A DNA stretch of 64,000 nucleotides, from positions 32,883,966 to 32,947,965 of the forward strand of contig OY970830.1 in the NCBI GenBank assembly GCA_963853835.1, given 5' to 3'. The notes beneath the pieces are model-generated. The model was not told the origin of the DNA. It was given only the letters and a program-made list of their open reading frames with translations, and ran no database searches. The position numbers and the translations under genes are program-made. Shown piece by piece: positions 41,501 to 53,590 of this stretch (position 1 is its first letter; every line of letters starts with the position of its first letter). The DNA is from Calendula officinalis (Eukaryota > Streptophyta > Magnoliopsida > Asterales > Asteraceae).

Positions 41501-42672
41501 GTGGAATGTTCAAGGTAGTCCAAGAATTTTAGCTAGTCTCAAGGGACAATTAATAGTCGGATCAAGAAAAAGTCAAAGGTCAAGATCAAGATTCAACCAT
41601 ACAAGCACATGTGCTTCAATAAATCAATACCCCACCCACCTCTGGCGGCCGGTGGCGGCGGACGGCGACGGACGGCGGCGGAAGGCGGCGGCGGACGGCG
41701 TTCGGAGGTGGCCGCCGGCGGTGGTGACCGGTGGTGGTAGTCGTGACTGGAAGCACATGTGTTTGAGACACATGTGTTTTGAAAAAAAAAGGAGTGTATA
41801 TGTACAGTCAGTCACATATGTTTCAAGTAATGAAGCACATGTGCTTCATAACGTGTAGCACATGTGCTTCATGATAAAAAGACAAATGACTTGCTTGTAA
41901 GTTACATGTGTTCAGGAACAAAAACACATGTGCTTCATAATGATATGTTCGTCACTTGTTTTGATTTTTTTTCTTGTTAGTGAAGCACATGTGTTTCATT
42001 ACGTCAAGCACATGTGCTTCGTGATTCAAACACAAATGACTTGCTTGTAAGTTACATGTGTTCAGGAACAAAAACACATGTGCTTGGCTTTATGAAGCAC
42101 ATGTGCTTCATAATGATATGTTCGTCACTTGTTTTGATTTTTTTTTCTTGTTAGTGAAGCACATGTGTTTCATAACGTCAAACACATGTGCTTCGTGATT
42201 CAAACACAAATGACTTGCTTGTAAGTTACATGTGTTCATGAACAAAAACACATGTGCTTGGCTTTATGAAGCACATGTGTTTCATAATGATATGTTCGTC
42301 ACTTGTTTTGATTTTTTTTCTTGTTACTGAAGCACATGTGTTTCGTTACATCAAGCACAAGTGCTTCGTATGCTCCCCTGTGTGTATAGAAACTCATGTT
42401 TTTAGTGACTTGAAACACATGTGTTTCGTGACCTGAAGCACATGTGCTTCGAAATAATATGATGTGAAAGCACATGTGTTTCAATACATCAATACCACCA
42501 CCACCCCCATTACCACCACCACCTTCACTGTCAGCCACCACCACCGCCACCGGCCGCCGCCGGCCAGCGGGTGACTGTAGGTGGGGGATTTGATCTTGAC
42601 CATTTTGATCCAATGGCTAGGATTTGTCCCTTGAGACTATGCAAATCCCTTGGACTTCCTAAAATACAACTC
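41501..42672. mobile_element. Non-autonomous MULE (1172 bp) with GAAGCACATGTGCTTC repeats
   Basis: Near-perfect 10 bp duplication TCTAAATATA/TATAAATATA (41491-41500, 42673-42682). Termini GTGGAATGTTCAAGGTAGTC and, inverted, GAGTTGTATTTTAGGAAGTC; both followed by TAGTCTCAAGGGACAA. The interior has a 150-174 bp unit (anchor ATGACTTGCTTGTAAG at 41886, 42036, 42210) bearing the same palindrome as the 8.6 kb MULE, and two GGC-rich blocks (41640-41745, 42495-42572). No transposase. Confidence 0.88.
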
Positions 42673-42837
42673 TATAAATATAATGTGTTATGTGTATATT
42701 TACAAAAACTAACACGAGTCCGAGCACATCCTCCTCATTACAACACGGAGAAAAGGAGACAATAAAAGATGAAACCGATGTACATTTGTCTTTTTGTTAT
42801 GAAAGCAATAGCTTTTATCATATATTATAAACTCATT

Positions 42838-43020
42838 AGATGGCGGCGGTGACCATCGGCGGCCGGAAGTGGTCGCTGGCGGCAGTGGCCGGCGGTGGTG
42901 ATTGTATATTGAATCACATGTGATTTGATGATGGTGGTGGTTAAAAGATCTTTTGATCCAATGACTAAAATTTATTCTTTTGAACTTTAAAAAAATTAAG
43001 GACCTCCATGAACGCAACTC
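42838..43020. mobile_element. Truncated MULE right end
   Basis: Ends AAGGACCTCCATGAACGCAACTC at 43020, matching the right end of the element at 25619. Contains one GAATCACATGTGATT palindrome (about 42914) and a GGC-rich block. No left end or target duplication was found. Confidence 0.6.
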
Positions 43021-43360
43021 TTTGTTAGCTAGTCATATATTAATTGTTGCCATGAGGCTGCCATTCTTTGTGAATGTTTTGGTCATGACCGTTATATTTT
43101 TTAATTTATTTGTTCCATATTCTAAGAGAACGATGATTAATCACTATACATGTAATTAGCTAGAAACTTTGACAACTCATGAGTCATAACAATATATACA
43201 TGATTACATAAAGTATTAAATGTAAAATGGAATGAAGGTATATGAAAAGTCAAAAGTTGATAATTTCTCATTCATGAGATACATGTGGATCTGCTTACGA
43301 TTTTGTAGAGTTCAATAAGTTAAATAGAAAGCAAAAAGTAAACATATATACAACTATATA

Positions 43361-43573
43361 TTTTTTTATCGGCAAATTAGTAAGTTAGTGGTTCGACATA
43401 TGTAGTGACATTCAAGCGGACAGTATACATTCCTCAAACATATCTCTTTTTTGGTGAATAAACTCCACCACCTTTTTTTCTCCTAAATAATACCCCCAAC
43501 AAGTCTTGAACCCAAAACCTCTTGAATACAAACTCCCAAGGCAATCCTTGGTGGCCGATTGATCTAGACCAAA
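43361..43573 (-). mobile_element. tRNA-derived SINE, second copy
   Basis: Similar along its length to the SINE at 25998-26224: minus strand CTAGATCAATCGGCCACCAA, AACCCAAAACCTCTTG on the plus side, and a T-rich left end (TTTTTTTATCGGCAAATTAG). Target duplication not clear. Confidence 0.65.
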
Positions 43574-44272
43574 AAATAAATATATAATAATAAAGAAAAA
43601 GGTCAACGTGAAGACAATTTACACGTAACTAATAATTGTCAAAATCAAGTAACAACTCCAAAACAAGATAGGCGAGTGAAATGATTAATAACACTAGCTC
43701 AATCCATAACTTGATGTTTGATGATGATTTTAGAAGGAAACGTGATGAAGATGATAAGGGTTTTAGAGAGAAGGGGGAGAGAACAATTGCTGGAAATTAG
43801 AAATGATTAATTGCAAAAGTTACAATTAGGGATTACATCTTTGGTTTATATACCATCTCCCTAATTGTCTAATTAGTCCTAAGACTAATCCTAAACTAAT
43901 ATACAATGTTACATAACTAGTCCCTAGACTATTGATTACAGCTAAATATGACCCAACAATCTCCCCCTTTGTAACAATCGTCTGGGAAGCGTATTTTCGA
44001 AGTCTTCATCTTTAGCAAAAACCGCACCTGGTAGATATTTCGTTGAATAGTGATGTATCAGGATCAGCTTGAGCTTTGTTAACATGTGAAAACGGATACT
44101 TCTTGTAGCTTTTCAACCACTAGAAGTATTTTGAAGACTTTACTTTGAAGATACATATAGACCGACTTAAAATAAGACCCATATTAATAGAGAGATTAGC
44201 AGCGGAAGTGTTTTCTTGACGTTTGTGGCTTTATGTCGATCTATGGTTCTTGATAATTTTTGTTGAGGTAAC
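43574..44272. other. Possible old LTR-retrotransposon debris
   Basis: Contains ACCCAACAATCTCCCCC at about 43951, like the PPT side of Copia elements, and TTATATACCATCTCCC-type LTR sequence. With 51993-52200 (GCTCCCCCTCAAAC) it formed the target of the gypsy insertion. No ORF. Confidence 0.35.
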
Positions 44273-44704
44273 ATATTTGTAACACCTCAAATTTTGGTAC
44301 AAAATATTTCCGTAAAATCCCTTTTAAATTCAAAACATTTAGAGTATTGTCCCAAAATATGGATTTACAAAAACCTTGGTATAAAATAAAAATCATTAGT
44401 TGGTGTTACAAAATATATCATAACCAAAGCCAAACGTAAATCCACCTGCTATCTCTACTAAATCCGTGCGACTCTACTAGCAACCGCACCTAATCCTTAG
44501 CCCCTGAACCTGAGTACATAGCATCACAAACAAACATAGTACGTAAGACAAAATTGTCTCGTGAGATACATGGGTTTTAGACCCGACGTTAATATATATA
44601 AATAATCACATTTATTAATAATCACATTTATTAGATATATAAATATATATACATCTATGTACTTTAGTTACCTCCGTGGTAACCCTATCTCATTCATATA
44701 CATC

Positions 44705-45001
44705 AATCACCTCTTCGGTGATTCTATCACATTCATTCATAGCCTATTCGACCCGTCAAGTTGTTCGGAAAGCCTCCAAACCAACGAGACCCCATTTTTG
44801 TCCTACTAACCAGAATGCCTCCGATTCAGTAGAACCCCCATTGTCACAGTGTTCAGCCAAAGTGACCTATCTTCATCTTACTAACCAGAATGCCTCCAGT
44901 TCAGTAAGATCCAACATCTTGTTGGGTGATCGAAATGCCTCCGACTCATCAGTTTTATTCAAGATACCATGATAATCCAGAATGCCTCCAGATCTATCAT
45001 G
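44705..45001 (-). repeat. Series of short hairpins with shared GGAGGC loop
   Basis: Hairpins at 44705-44723 (AATCACC/GGTGATT), 44755-44790 (GTC..GTTG/CAAC..GAC), 44803-44832 (CTACT/AGTAG), 44843-44866 (GTCAC/GTGAC), 44877-44908 (CTTACT/AGTAAG), 44925-44950 (weak), 44968-45001 (CATGATA/TATCATG). Most loops contain AATGCCTCC or AAGCCTCC. Two more copies lie at 47447-47480 and 47490-47525, and the series repeats in the right LTR (50430-50726). Confidence 0.8.
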
Positions 45002-45939
45002 TACCTGCCCTATTTCAATCTACCCGTCATAACTATTACATGTGACTATATGTCACATCTATCATCAATGCCATAAGGTCATCATACAATCTATCCACAT
45101 GCTAATCTTAACTAGCATTCACATAATCGGATCAACTAGTCTCGTTATTAGTAATCACATATTGTAAAAGTACATTCTTTTACGTCATATCAATAATTAG
45201 TTATTAATTACTTTTCATTATCATGACCTCTTTCAAATCATCAATCACTTTAGACATACTTAGATAGTCTACTATTTATCACTTTCTCATCTTTTCAATC
45301 GTATCTTTATTAAAAATCATTTATTAATAAAGACTCACAAAACATCATATATATTTTAAAAGAAACATTTGCTATGTACCCAGTTTTAAAAGTCTCATGT
45401 ACTCACCTTGGCCAAGCTTAATCCTCTTGTACTCCTTGAACAAAATCTTCACTTCCCAAGACTTGTAAATTCCAAGTCTTTCAACAATTGCCCTAATCAT
45501 GAAACCATACAAGGTTTATCATCAAGCATCATCATATTTTACCACTAGTTAACTACTAGTATCATTTTCCCAATTTTCTACAAAACCCTAGTTTCATAAA
45601 TCCTGGTATTATCATAAATCCATATCATGAACATGTTTTCCTTGACAAAATACCATAGATCTAAGTTAGATAACACTCATTTCGTCATTCATGGTAAACC
45701 CTCCAACTAGGGTTTACAAACTTCACCATTTACCCCAAATTCAACACATGCAACTAACTAAGAGTTGAGATATACCTTTAATCTTCACCAAGGAGTGTAG
45801 ATCCACAAGATTCAGGCTGCAAATCGGCTCCAAATGCTCTTTTACACTCAAAATTCGCACTCACACTTAGAGAGAAGAGTTAGGGTTTGTAAATGAGTTC
45901 AAATGGCCAAAAACCCGATTATAAAGCTGCTCGACCATA

Positions 45940-46087
45940 GTTCACGGCGTGAACAAAGTTCGCGTCGCGAACTCTCCTCCAACACGCATTCTTCGCGATC
46001 GCTAACTGGTCGGGAAGTTCTTCACGATAGATTGCCCAAATAGCTGTTGACAGTTCACGATCGTGAACAAAAGTTCACGCCGTGAAC
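45940..46087 (-). repeat. GTTCACG-type palindrome cluster in the LTR
   Basis: GTTCACGGCGTGAAC (45940), GTTCGCGTCGCGAAC (45958), TTCGCGATCGCTAAC (45992), GTTCACGATCGTGAAC (46053), GTTCACGCCGTGAAC (46073). Near the 5' end of the LTR in element orientation, so in the U3/promoter part. Identical in the other LTR at 51665-51812. Confidence 0.85.
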
Positions 46088-46262
46088 TCCCTATGCAGCC
46101 AAGGCTGCACTTTTCGGTCTTTGTCTCGACCCGGTTTCGTCCATAATTTTCTCATACGGTGTCCAAATGTCACGAAACCAATTCCTACGTCTTTTAAACG
46201 ATTTATCCTTATTTATTATATTTTTCCCATAATTTATTTTATTCAAATTTCGGGTCATTACA

Positions 46263-48716
46263 ACTATCCACCCCTTAAAAGGATTCCGTCCTCGGAATCA
46301 ACTCAGGGATTTCCAATCCTCATTCCACTTCCAAATTATGATTCGATAATACTTATGCATTTAACTGCCCATTTGACCCGTTATACCCAGACGGCCAAAA
46401 AAAATCCAAACCTATGTTCCTAATACCCGAACGGGTCAAAATTACACAATTTGCCATAACACTCTCTATCTTTTAACCAATCCTTTTATCCACATAGGGA
46501 TGATATGACCCAATCATTACTAATAACCCATTGACCAAAATGATAGTCAACCCCTCGCTTTGACCAAATTGTCAACATTGTTCCACCCTTGACTTAAGCG
46601 CAAAGTCAACAAATCTTAGAAATTTTCCTTATCCATTAGTGGTTCTATTAACCATCAATTTTACACTCCTGGTCCAACAACAGCCATACTCAATTTCTAA
46701 ATTCCATTCGAATTGCCCAAAGGTCAAAGTCGCACCCTTTGACTACAATTATTTCCATTAATCAATCAACCACTATCATACACACATATATGCGATATAT
46801 TATGCTCTTATCCTTGACTAACCATTTTAAACGAAAGTCAAAATCCAATTTTTTTTTACTAAAGTCAACATCCCATCAGTTGATCAACCTTGACTTATGA
46901 ATAAAGTCAACGTACCTTGCTAAATTCCACATATTCTTTATTACTAAGGCATCGCTTCCCAAGCTTTTCATTCTCGATTTCATATTTAAATTTATTTTCT
47001 CATTTGTTCCCTTTTTTCCTTGATTTCGATTCCCACAGTCAATTAACAAATTCCATTTAAATTGACATCAATCTCTATTACTCCTTTACCTTCATTCAAA
47101 TTCTTATACCATCCGTAATTCCTTTCAAACATCCCTATACCATACTTGAAGTTCCCGATTACCGGCTATAAAGCCTCAATCATATCCAATTGTGGCCTAA
47201 CCACCCGTTATACACCTTTCACCACTCATTGGCTACTAACCACTTTGCTTCCTAAAGCATTCCTTTTTCATGAACCATTAACTTGCAGGTATCTCCTACA
47301 CATACTTCTACTTAAACACGACCCGTGTTTTCAATCCAATTTCTCACTTACCATATAATTATAGCAATAACTTAACCATACGGTTCTACATACGTCCGAT
47401 GCAAACCTCATACTCCTTAAATATCAAATTATACTTAACTAACTTATCGAGATGATCGGAAAGCCTCCAATCCATCCCGACGCCAAACTGTCACAATGAT
47501 CGGAAAGCCTCCAATCCAAAGTGACTCATACAAAACTATTCCATCTTGCATACAATTCATGTATGCCTCATTACACTTACCATCATGCTATCATTTTCTT
47601 TCACATTTGACTTTCACAATCAATCACATATTCTATCCAAATTTTCACTTTTCCACTTTCCACATAACATTATCTCTCTAAAACCTCATGCCTTCCAAGG
47701 CCATTATTTCCACTTACACACAATACCACACAGTATACACATAATCATTTTTAGTGCTTCCCACCAATCTACTAATTTATCAATCGCCTTATTCGATCCA
47801 TTCTTACTAAAACTTCTAACTTTTCTTTCACCCGGTCATCATGAGTCAACCAATTGACTTCGATCGTCACCCATACATACACTATCGTACTTTTTCCATA
47901 AACCTTTACCAAAAATGAATTATCCAATCTTGATGTCACGCCCGACATCTCCGACACAACCGTTTGCCATGGCTACTTGCCAACACTCCATCAATCGTAT
48001 CCAATAACTAAGGTTCCATTATATATACATATATCCTTTTCTTTTCTTTTCTTTTTTTGTATTTCACGACTCACACTAACACCTAGTACTTCATTGTACT
48101 ACCATCCTCATGTGGAAATTATTCACCACTCTCGTAATCCAACTTTCAATATTCTAAGATAACATAATCCTTCCTATTCTTATTTCTCGCGACATACCGG
48201 TCGCCAACCCATAACTATACACATAGCAACCCGGAGAGATTATCTCCCAGACTAATTCACATCATATATTCCATTACCCATCTCGACTCTTGCACCATAA
48301 TAACGTCAGACCTTGTAATTTCCTTCATGTCGCCTTCCATCTGTGCACGACTTCCTCACCACAAAATAACACTTTCACATTCTGTAAACCTTACCTAGGG
48401 AACTTTTACAACTTTCATATTCCGTCTTTGATACTCCATGACACCATAGTTTTTCCCTTTTTCTTTTTACCAATCATAATATATTGATCATTTATTTAAT
48501 TATCATTCTATACTTCCATGAAGGATTCTCATCGTTACTCCCTTCCACATAATTTAATTTCTCTTTTCTCAATACCGGTCATTAATTCAGAACTTTCATC
48601 TTATACATAGGCCATGGAAGTTAACTCTACTAACTACTTTCGCAACAAATGCTCATCTAACGACTATAATGACCTAATTCATTAGCATCGTCTCGTGCGG
48701 TTCATCAACAAGTAAT
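46263..48716 (-). other. Internal non-coding region where pol would be
   Basis: About 2.45 kb, strongly G-poor on the plus strand (C-poor in element RNA). TTGACTTT/AAAGTCAAC words recur between 46500 and 46920. Frames of 60-100 codons on the plus strand (46082, 47146, 47546 and others) show no family resemblance and are composition artefacts. Confidence 0.7.
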
Positions 48717-49776
48717 TCACAGATCATATAACATAAGATTTATAGGCATCGTACCTGAAGCGGTATCGTGGCTTCCTCTAGCCTCGCCGTGAGCAGTTGA
48801 CATCAGCATACCGGTTCCTCTCTTCGGGCATGCACCACTAAAATGCCCCTTCTCGTGAAACGTGTAGCACTCCACTTCTTTGATATTATTCACTCCACAG
48901 TCTTTTGCCCTGTGCCCAACTCTTCCGCATGTGAAACATAAAGCTGTACCCGACTTGCATACCCCCTTGTGGCCCTTACCGCAATTATGACACTTTCCGC
49001 CACCAACTTTACTGGTCAAAGTCGGTGTGAACCTTCCCTTCTTTGATGGTTCCAAACTATCTTCGATTCTCCTCTTTTCTCCACTTCTTGGTAGCTCTTG
49101 AACCACTACCTGATCAACTTTCTTGGTGTACACATCCACCGACTCATCTCCTTTTCTGAGAATCATAGCTTCTTCTTGCACTTTCTCTAACTTTCTCTTA
49201 GGATAAAATTTCTCTTTCAAACGGCTCGTGAATTCATCCCATGACATCTTGTATATCGCCTCCTTGCCTAAGACTTCGTACATCATAATCCACCACACGT
49301 GTGCTTCGTCTGTCAACATTCTGGAAGCATAAGTCACCATATCTTCCCTTTTACATTTGCTACTCTCCAAAGCTTGCTCAGTTTCTCGAATCCACCGGAC
49401 GGTGACTCTTGGCTCAAAACTTCCCGAATACACCTTGGGCTCATATGCCATAAATGCCTCAAACGAACATCCATTTCTCTTATCAAGACTCATATCATTT
49501 TTCTTTTTCAGTCGAGAATTTCTCCATGTGGGCCTTGCTACCTGAACACTTACTCTTTACACCCGGTTTGGAATTACTTTCCCTTTCCTGGGTCATCCGG
49601 TCATCAATAATCCGGTTCATGTCCTCTTCTAATTCTTCCCTCATTCGGTCAAACATATCGCAAACCACTTCAAATGTTACCAGCGTGTAGCTAACATAAC
49701 CTTCCGGACCCTCTTCCGAGTTATGTGGAGTTCCTCCACTTTCCACATTCACCATTTTGCTATAATAAGATAACAA
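48717..49776 (-). pseudogene. Gag of the gag-only gypsy element, one frameshift
   Basis: N-terminal frame 49776-49495 (MVNVESGGTPHNSEEG...) and main frame 49493-48717 are offset by one base at an A/T homopolymer near 49497-49506. The main frame has the gag capsid region (FMAYEPKVYSGSFEP, VRWIRETEQALESSKC, TDEAHVWWIMMY, FTSRLKEKFYPKRKL) then zinc knuckles CHNCGKGHKGVC, CFTCGRVGHRAKDC and a third with one Cys replaced (CYTFHEKGHFSGAC). Gag would form the particle and bind RNA. The LTRs are young, so the frameshift is recent or a sequencing error in the run. Confidence 0.85.
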
Positions 49777-49987
49777 CTATACCTTAATCAATCATTCATT
49801 CAATAGTCCATTACGACTCTCAAGCTCGAAAATGACCACATAAGGCAATTCTTCCTAGGGTTCGACCCTAAGACAACTTAGCCATATAGCTTTCAAGGTC
49901 AACCTAGTTATCTAACGGAAATATATCATTCTACTTCTACAACTTAAGCCTAGGGTGGTCAATCCAACCTAATTCGCTTAAGCTATA

Positions 49988-49999
49988 GCTCTGATACCA
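49988..49999 (-). promoter_or_regulatory. Primer-binding site (tRNA-iMet) of the gag-only element
   Basis: Minus strand TGGTATCAGAGC, three bases from the 5' LTR. Confidence 0.92.
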
Positions 50000-50002
50000 A
50001 GT

Positions 50003-51987
50003 TGTAACACCTCAAATTTTGGTACAAAATATTTCCGTAAAATCCCTTTTAAATTCAAAACATTTAGAGTATTGTCCCAAAATATGGATTTACAAAAACC
50101 TTGGTATAAAATAAAAATCATTAGTTGGTGTTACAAAATATATCATAACCAAAGCCAAACGTAAATCCACCTGCTATCTCTACTAAATCCGTGCGACTCT
50201 ACTAGCAACCGCACCTAATCCTTAGCCCCTGAACCTGAGTACATAGCATCACAAACAAACATAGTACGTAAGACAAAATTGTCTCGTGAGATACATGGGT
50301 TTTAGACCCGACGTTAATATATATAAATAATCACATTTATTAATAATCACATTTATTAGATATATAAATATATATACATCTATGTACTTTAGTTACCTCC
50401 GTGGTAACCATATCTCATTCATATACATCAATCACCTCTTCGGTGATTCTATCACATTCATTCATAGCCTATTCGACCCGTCAAGTTGTTCGGAAAGCCT
50501 CCAAACCAACGAGACCCCATTTTTGTCCTACTAACCAGAATGCCTCCGATTCAGTAGAACCCCCATTGTCACAGTGTTCAGCCAAAGTGACCTATCTTCA
50601 TCTTACTAACCAGAATGCCTCCAGTTCAGTAAGATCCAACATCTTGTTGGGTGATCGGAATGCCTCCGACTCATCAGTTTTATTCAAGATACCATGATAA
50701 TCCAGAATGCCTCCAGATCTATCATGTACCTGCCCTATTTCAATCTACCCGTCATAACTATTACATGTGACTATATGTCACATCTATCATTAATGCCATA
50801 AGGCCATCATACAATCTATCCACATGCTAATCTTAACTAGCATTCACATAATCGGATCAACTAGTCTCGTTATTAGTAATCACATATTATAAAAGTACAC
50901 TCTTTTACGTCATATCAATAATTAGTTATTAATTACTTTTCATTATCATGACCTCTTTCAAATCATCAATCACTTTAGACATACTTAGATAGTCTACTAT
51001 TTATCACTTTCTCATCTTTTCAATCGTATCTTTATTAAAAATCATTTATTAATAAAGACTCACAAAACATCATATATATTTTAAAAGAAACATTTGCTAT
51101 GTACCCAAGTTTAAAAGTCTCATGTACTCACCTTGGCCAAACTTAATCCTCTTGTACTCCTTGAACAAAATCTTCACTTCCCAAGACTTGTAAATTCCAA
51201 GTCTTTCAACAATTGCCCTAATCATGAAACCATACAAGGTTTATCATCAAGCATCATCATATTTTACCACTAGTTAACTACTAGTATCATTTTCCCAATT
51301 TTCTACAAAACCGTAGTTTCATAAATCCCGGTATTATCATAAATCCATATCATGAACATGTTTTCCTTGACAAAATACCATAGATCTAAGTTAGATAACA
51401 CTCATTTCGTCATTCATGGTAAACCCTCCAACTAGGGTTTACAAACTTCACCATTTACCCCAAATTCAACACATACAACTAACTAAGAGTTGAGATATAC
51501 CTTTAATCTTCACCAAGGAGTGTAGATCCACAAGATTCAGGCTATAAATCGGCTCCAAATGCTCTTTTACACTCAAAATTCGCACTCACACTTAGAGAGA
51601 AGAGTTAGGGTTTGTAAATGAGTTCAAATGGCCAAAAACCCGATTATAAAGCTGCTCGACCATAGTTCACGGCGTGAACAAAGTTCGCGTCGCGAACTCT
51701 CCTCCAACACGCATTCTTCGCGATCGCTAACTGGTCGGGAAGTTCTTCACGATAGATTGCCCAAATAGCTGTTGACAGTTCACGATCGTGAACAAAAGTT
51801 CACGCCGTGAACTCCCTATGCAGCCAAGGCTGCACTTTTCGGTCTTTGTCTCGACCCGGTTTCGCCCATAATTTTCTCATACGGTGTCCAAATGTCACGA
51901 AACCAATTCCTACGTCTTTTAAACGATTTATCCTTATTTATTATATTTTTCCCATAATTTATTTTATTCAAATTTCGGGTCGTTACA
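50003..51987 (-). repeat. 5' LTR of the gag-only element
   Basis: Partner of 44278-46262, same length, same hairpin and palindrome modules. Confidence 0.93.
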
Positions 51988-51992
51988 ATATT

Positions 51993-53240
51993 TATAACGG
52001 TTACGCTCCCCCTCAAACAAACAATTATTTTTCACGGGAGTTGGATTAAACAATCATTAGCCTTAATCTCACTTATTTATACCTCCTCTCACAAATCACC
52101 ACTAACTAGTTTAATTAGTCCTAATTACACATTTAAGCACAAAACTAGTCCTAACAATCATTAGCCTTTTTTGTGCTTGATGCACTCCATCCCAGTCTTC
52201 CGTCTTCCGTCTTCAGTTGCTTCTATTGGCCCATTGCTCTCCTTCTCACTTATGCAGTAAGTTCAAGATCTCATTGCAAATCCTTGATCTGATCAAATGT
52301 TGATAGAGGATTGTGTAACCTTGTGGAAAGATGGGCAAGCTACAATGTTCATGTATTCTCAGATGTACTTCAAGATGGTGAATTACGTTTGATCATTTCA
52401 ATTCTTTGTCAAATGTTGTAATTAACATCTCTAGATTTCGCTTTTCAATGATAACATTTGTGTGGCAGTAGAAGCAATTATAATTTCCGTTACAGAACTT
52501 CGAAGTTTCAAACACTCAAAGGGACATTTTTCGTTGAATTTAGTTGGTGTAAGAAAGTTCTAAAAAATGTCTCATTTAAGGTTAAAAGTTCTGGTAATGG
52601 AATGTCAATTTGGAAGGATTTGTCTGGGATTTTGGCTATTGGAGATTTTGTTATGGATTTTGTGGTAGAGGTTTTGTGAGGACAGGATAATAATGTTTTG
52701 AGTTTTGTAAAGAATTATTTGAACGGTTAAGGTTTGGATTGTGATGATAGAGAATTTGAAAGGAATGATTTGTACGGTTAAAGTTTTGGATAGATGTGGT
52801 TGAGATTTTGAGAGAGATTTCAGTATTCTTCTTGACTTGATTTTCTGTTTAATATATTGATTCTCACTTGATTTTGCATTTGATCTGAGTACATGAGTTA
52901 TGAATTTTCTTCTTTTATGGGATGTTTGTGGTTCTTTTTGATGTTATACACATATCAGTGTTATACACATATATGTGTATAATTCCAATCCATATTGATG
53001 ATGAAATTGTGATTTTAAGAAATCTCCATTAAAGCTTGAAAAACCTTGAAAATTCAAATTTTGGATTAGATCCAAGTTGTTTTTAGTCAAAATTATTGAA
53101 ATGGATTGAATGAAAACGTTTTTGGGTCATTTTGCAAAAAGAATCATCGATTTTGGTTAAGAAACGAGCGTTTTAGGATCAATTTGGTGGAATTTTCTTA
53201 GCTGTTCGGAACAGTTCTGCTCAAGAACGACGCTACTATT
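51993..53240. other. Spacer / possible Copia leader; no gene recognised
   Basis: Begins with old retrotransposon-like sequence (GCTCCCCCTCAAAC at about 52006). The 73-codon frame at 52458-52679 has no recognisable family. No LTR or PBS found upstream of the Copia gag. Confidence 0.35.
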
Positions 53241-53533
53241 CTCGGCCCGAGAACAGTAATCTCTTCGGCCCGAACTCACCCAAACAGTTAGGCCCGAACA
53301 TATTGATAAGTTCGGCCCGAACTTCTTCCAAAGACTTCGGCCCGAACAATATACAGTCTTCGCCCGAACACCACAAAGTCTTCGAACCGAACACTATCAA
53401 CTCTTCGACCCGAACACAGTACAAAGTCTTCGGCCCGAACATATTACAATCTTCGGCCCGAACACTTATCAACTCTTCGAACCGAACACCATCAACTCTT
53501 CAACCCGAACACTTAACAACTCTTCGGCCCGAG
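53241..53533 (+). repeat. Tandem TTCGGCCCGAAC repeats upstream of Copia gag
   Basis: About 12 units of 22-30 bp, each with a near-palindromic TTCGGCCCGAA core (variants TTCGAACCGAA, TTCGACCCGAA) and an AT-rich spacer. Ends 58 bp before the gag start at 53591. Confidence 0.85.
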
Positions 53534-53590
53534 GACTTTCAACCAATACTTCAAATTTTTCCGTCGTTTTCTTAACCCTACCACTCAGAA

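Larger units (their letters stand above)
44278..46262 (-). repeat. 3' LTR of the gag-only element
   Basis: Begins (element strand) TGTAATGACCCG at 46262 and ends AGGTGTTACA at 44278. Carries the hairpin series 44705-45001 and the palindrome cluster 45940-46087. Confidence 0.93.
44278..51987 (-). mobile_element. Gag-only non-autonomous gypsy element (TR-GAG type), 7710 bp, TSD ATATT
   Basis: LTRs 44278-46262 and 50003-51987 are each 1985 bp and differ at about 16 positions by eye (0.8 percent). Target duplication ATATT at 44273-44277 and 51988-51992. The PBS TGGTATCAGAGC (minus strand, 49999-49988) and a purine-rich PPT (minus strand AAGGGGTGGATAG, next to 46263) are present. Gag is on the minus strand at 49776-48717. 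No protease, RT or integrase frame exists; 46263-48700 is G-poor non-coding sequence. It must be moved by another element's enzymes. At 1.3e-8 substitutions per site per year, 0.8 percent corresponds to roughly 0.3 Myr. Confidence 0.92.

Noticed and set aside
43021..43030. Target duplication TTTGTTAGCT for the MULE end at 43020
   Set aside because: No matching copy with a left terminus was found to the left within the window.
46082..49690. Many plus-strand frames in the gag-only element (for example 47546-47857, 49299-49610)
   Set aside because: C/T-rich composition removes stop codons; those over 48717-49776 are antisense to gag, and the rest lack conserved blocks.
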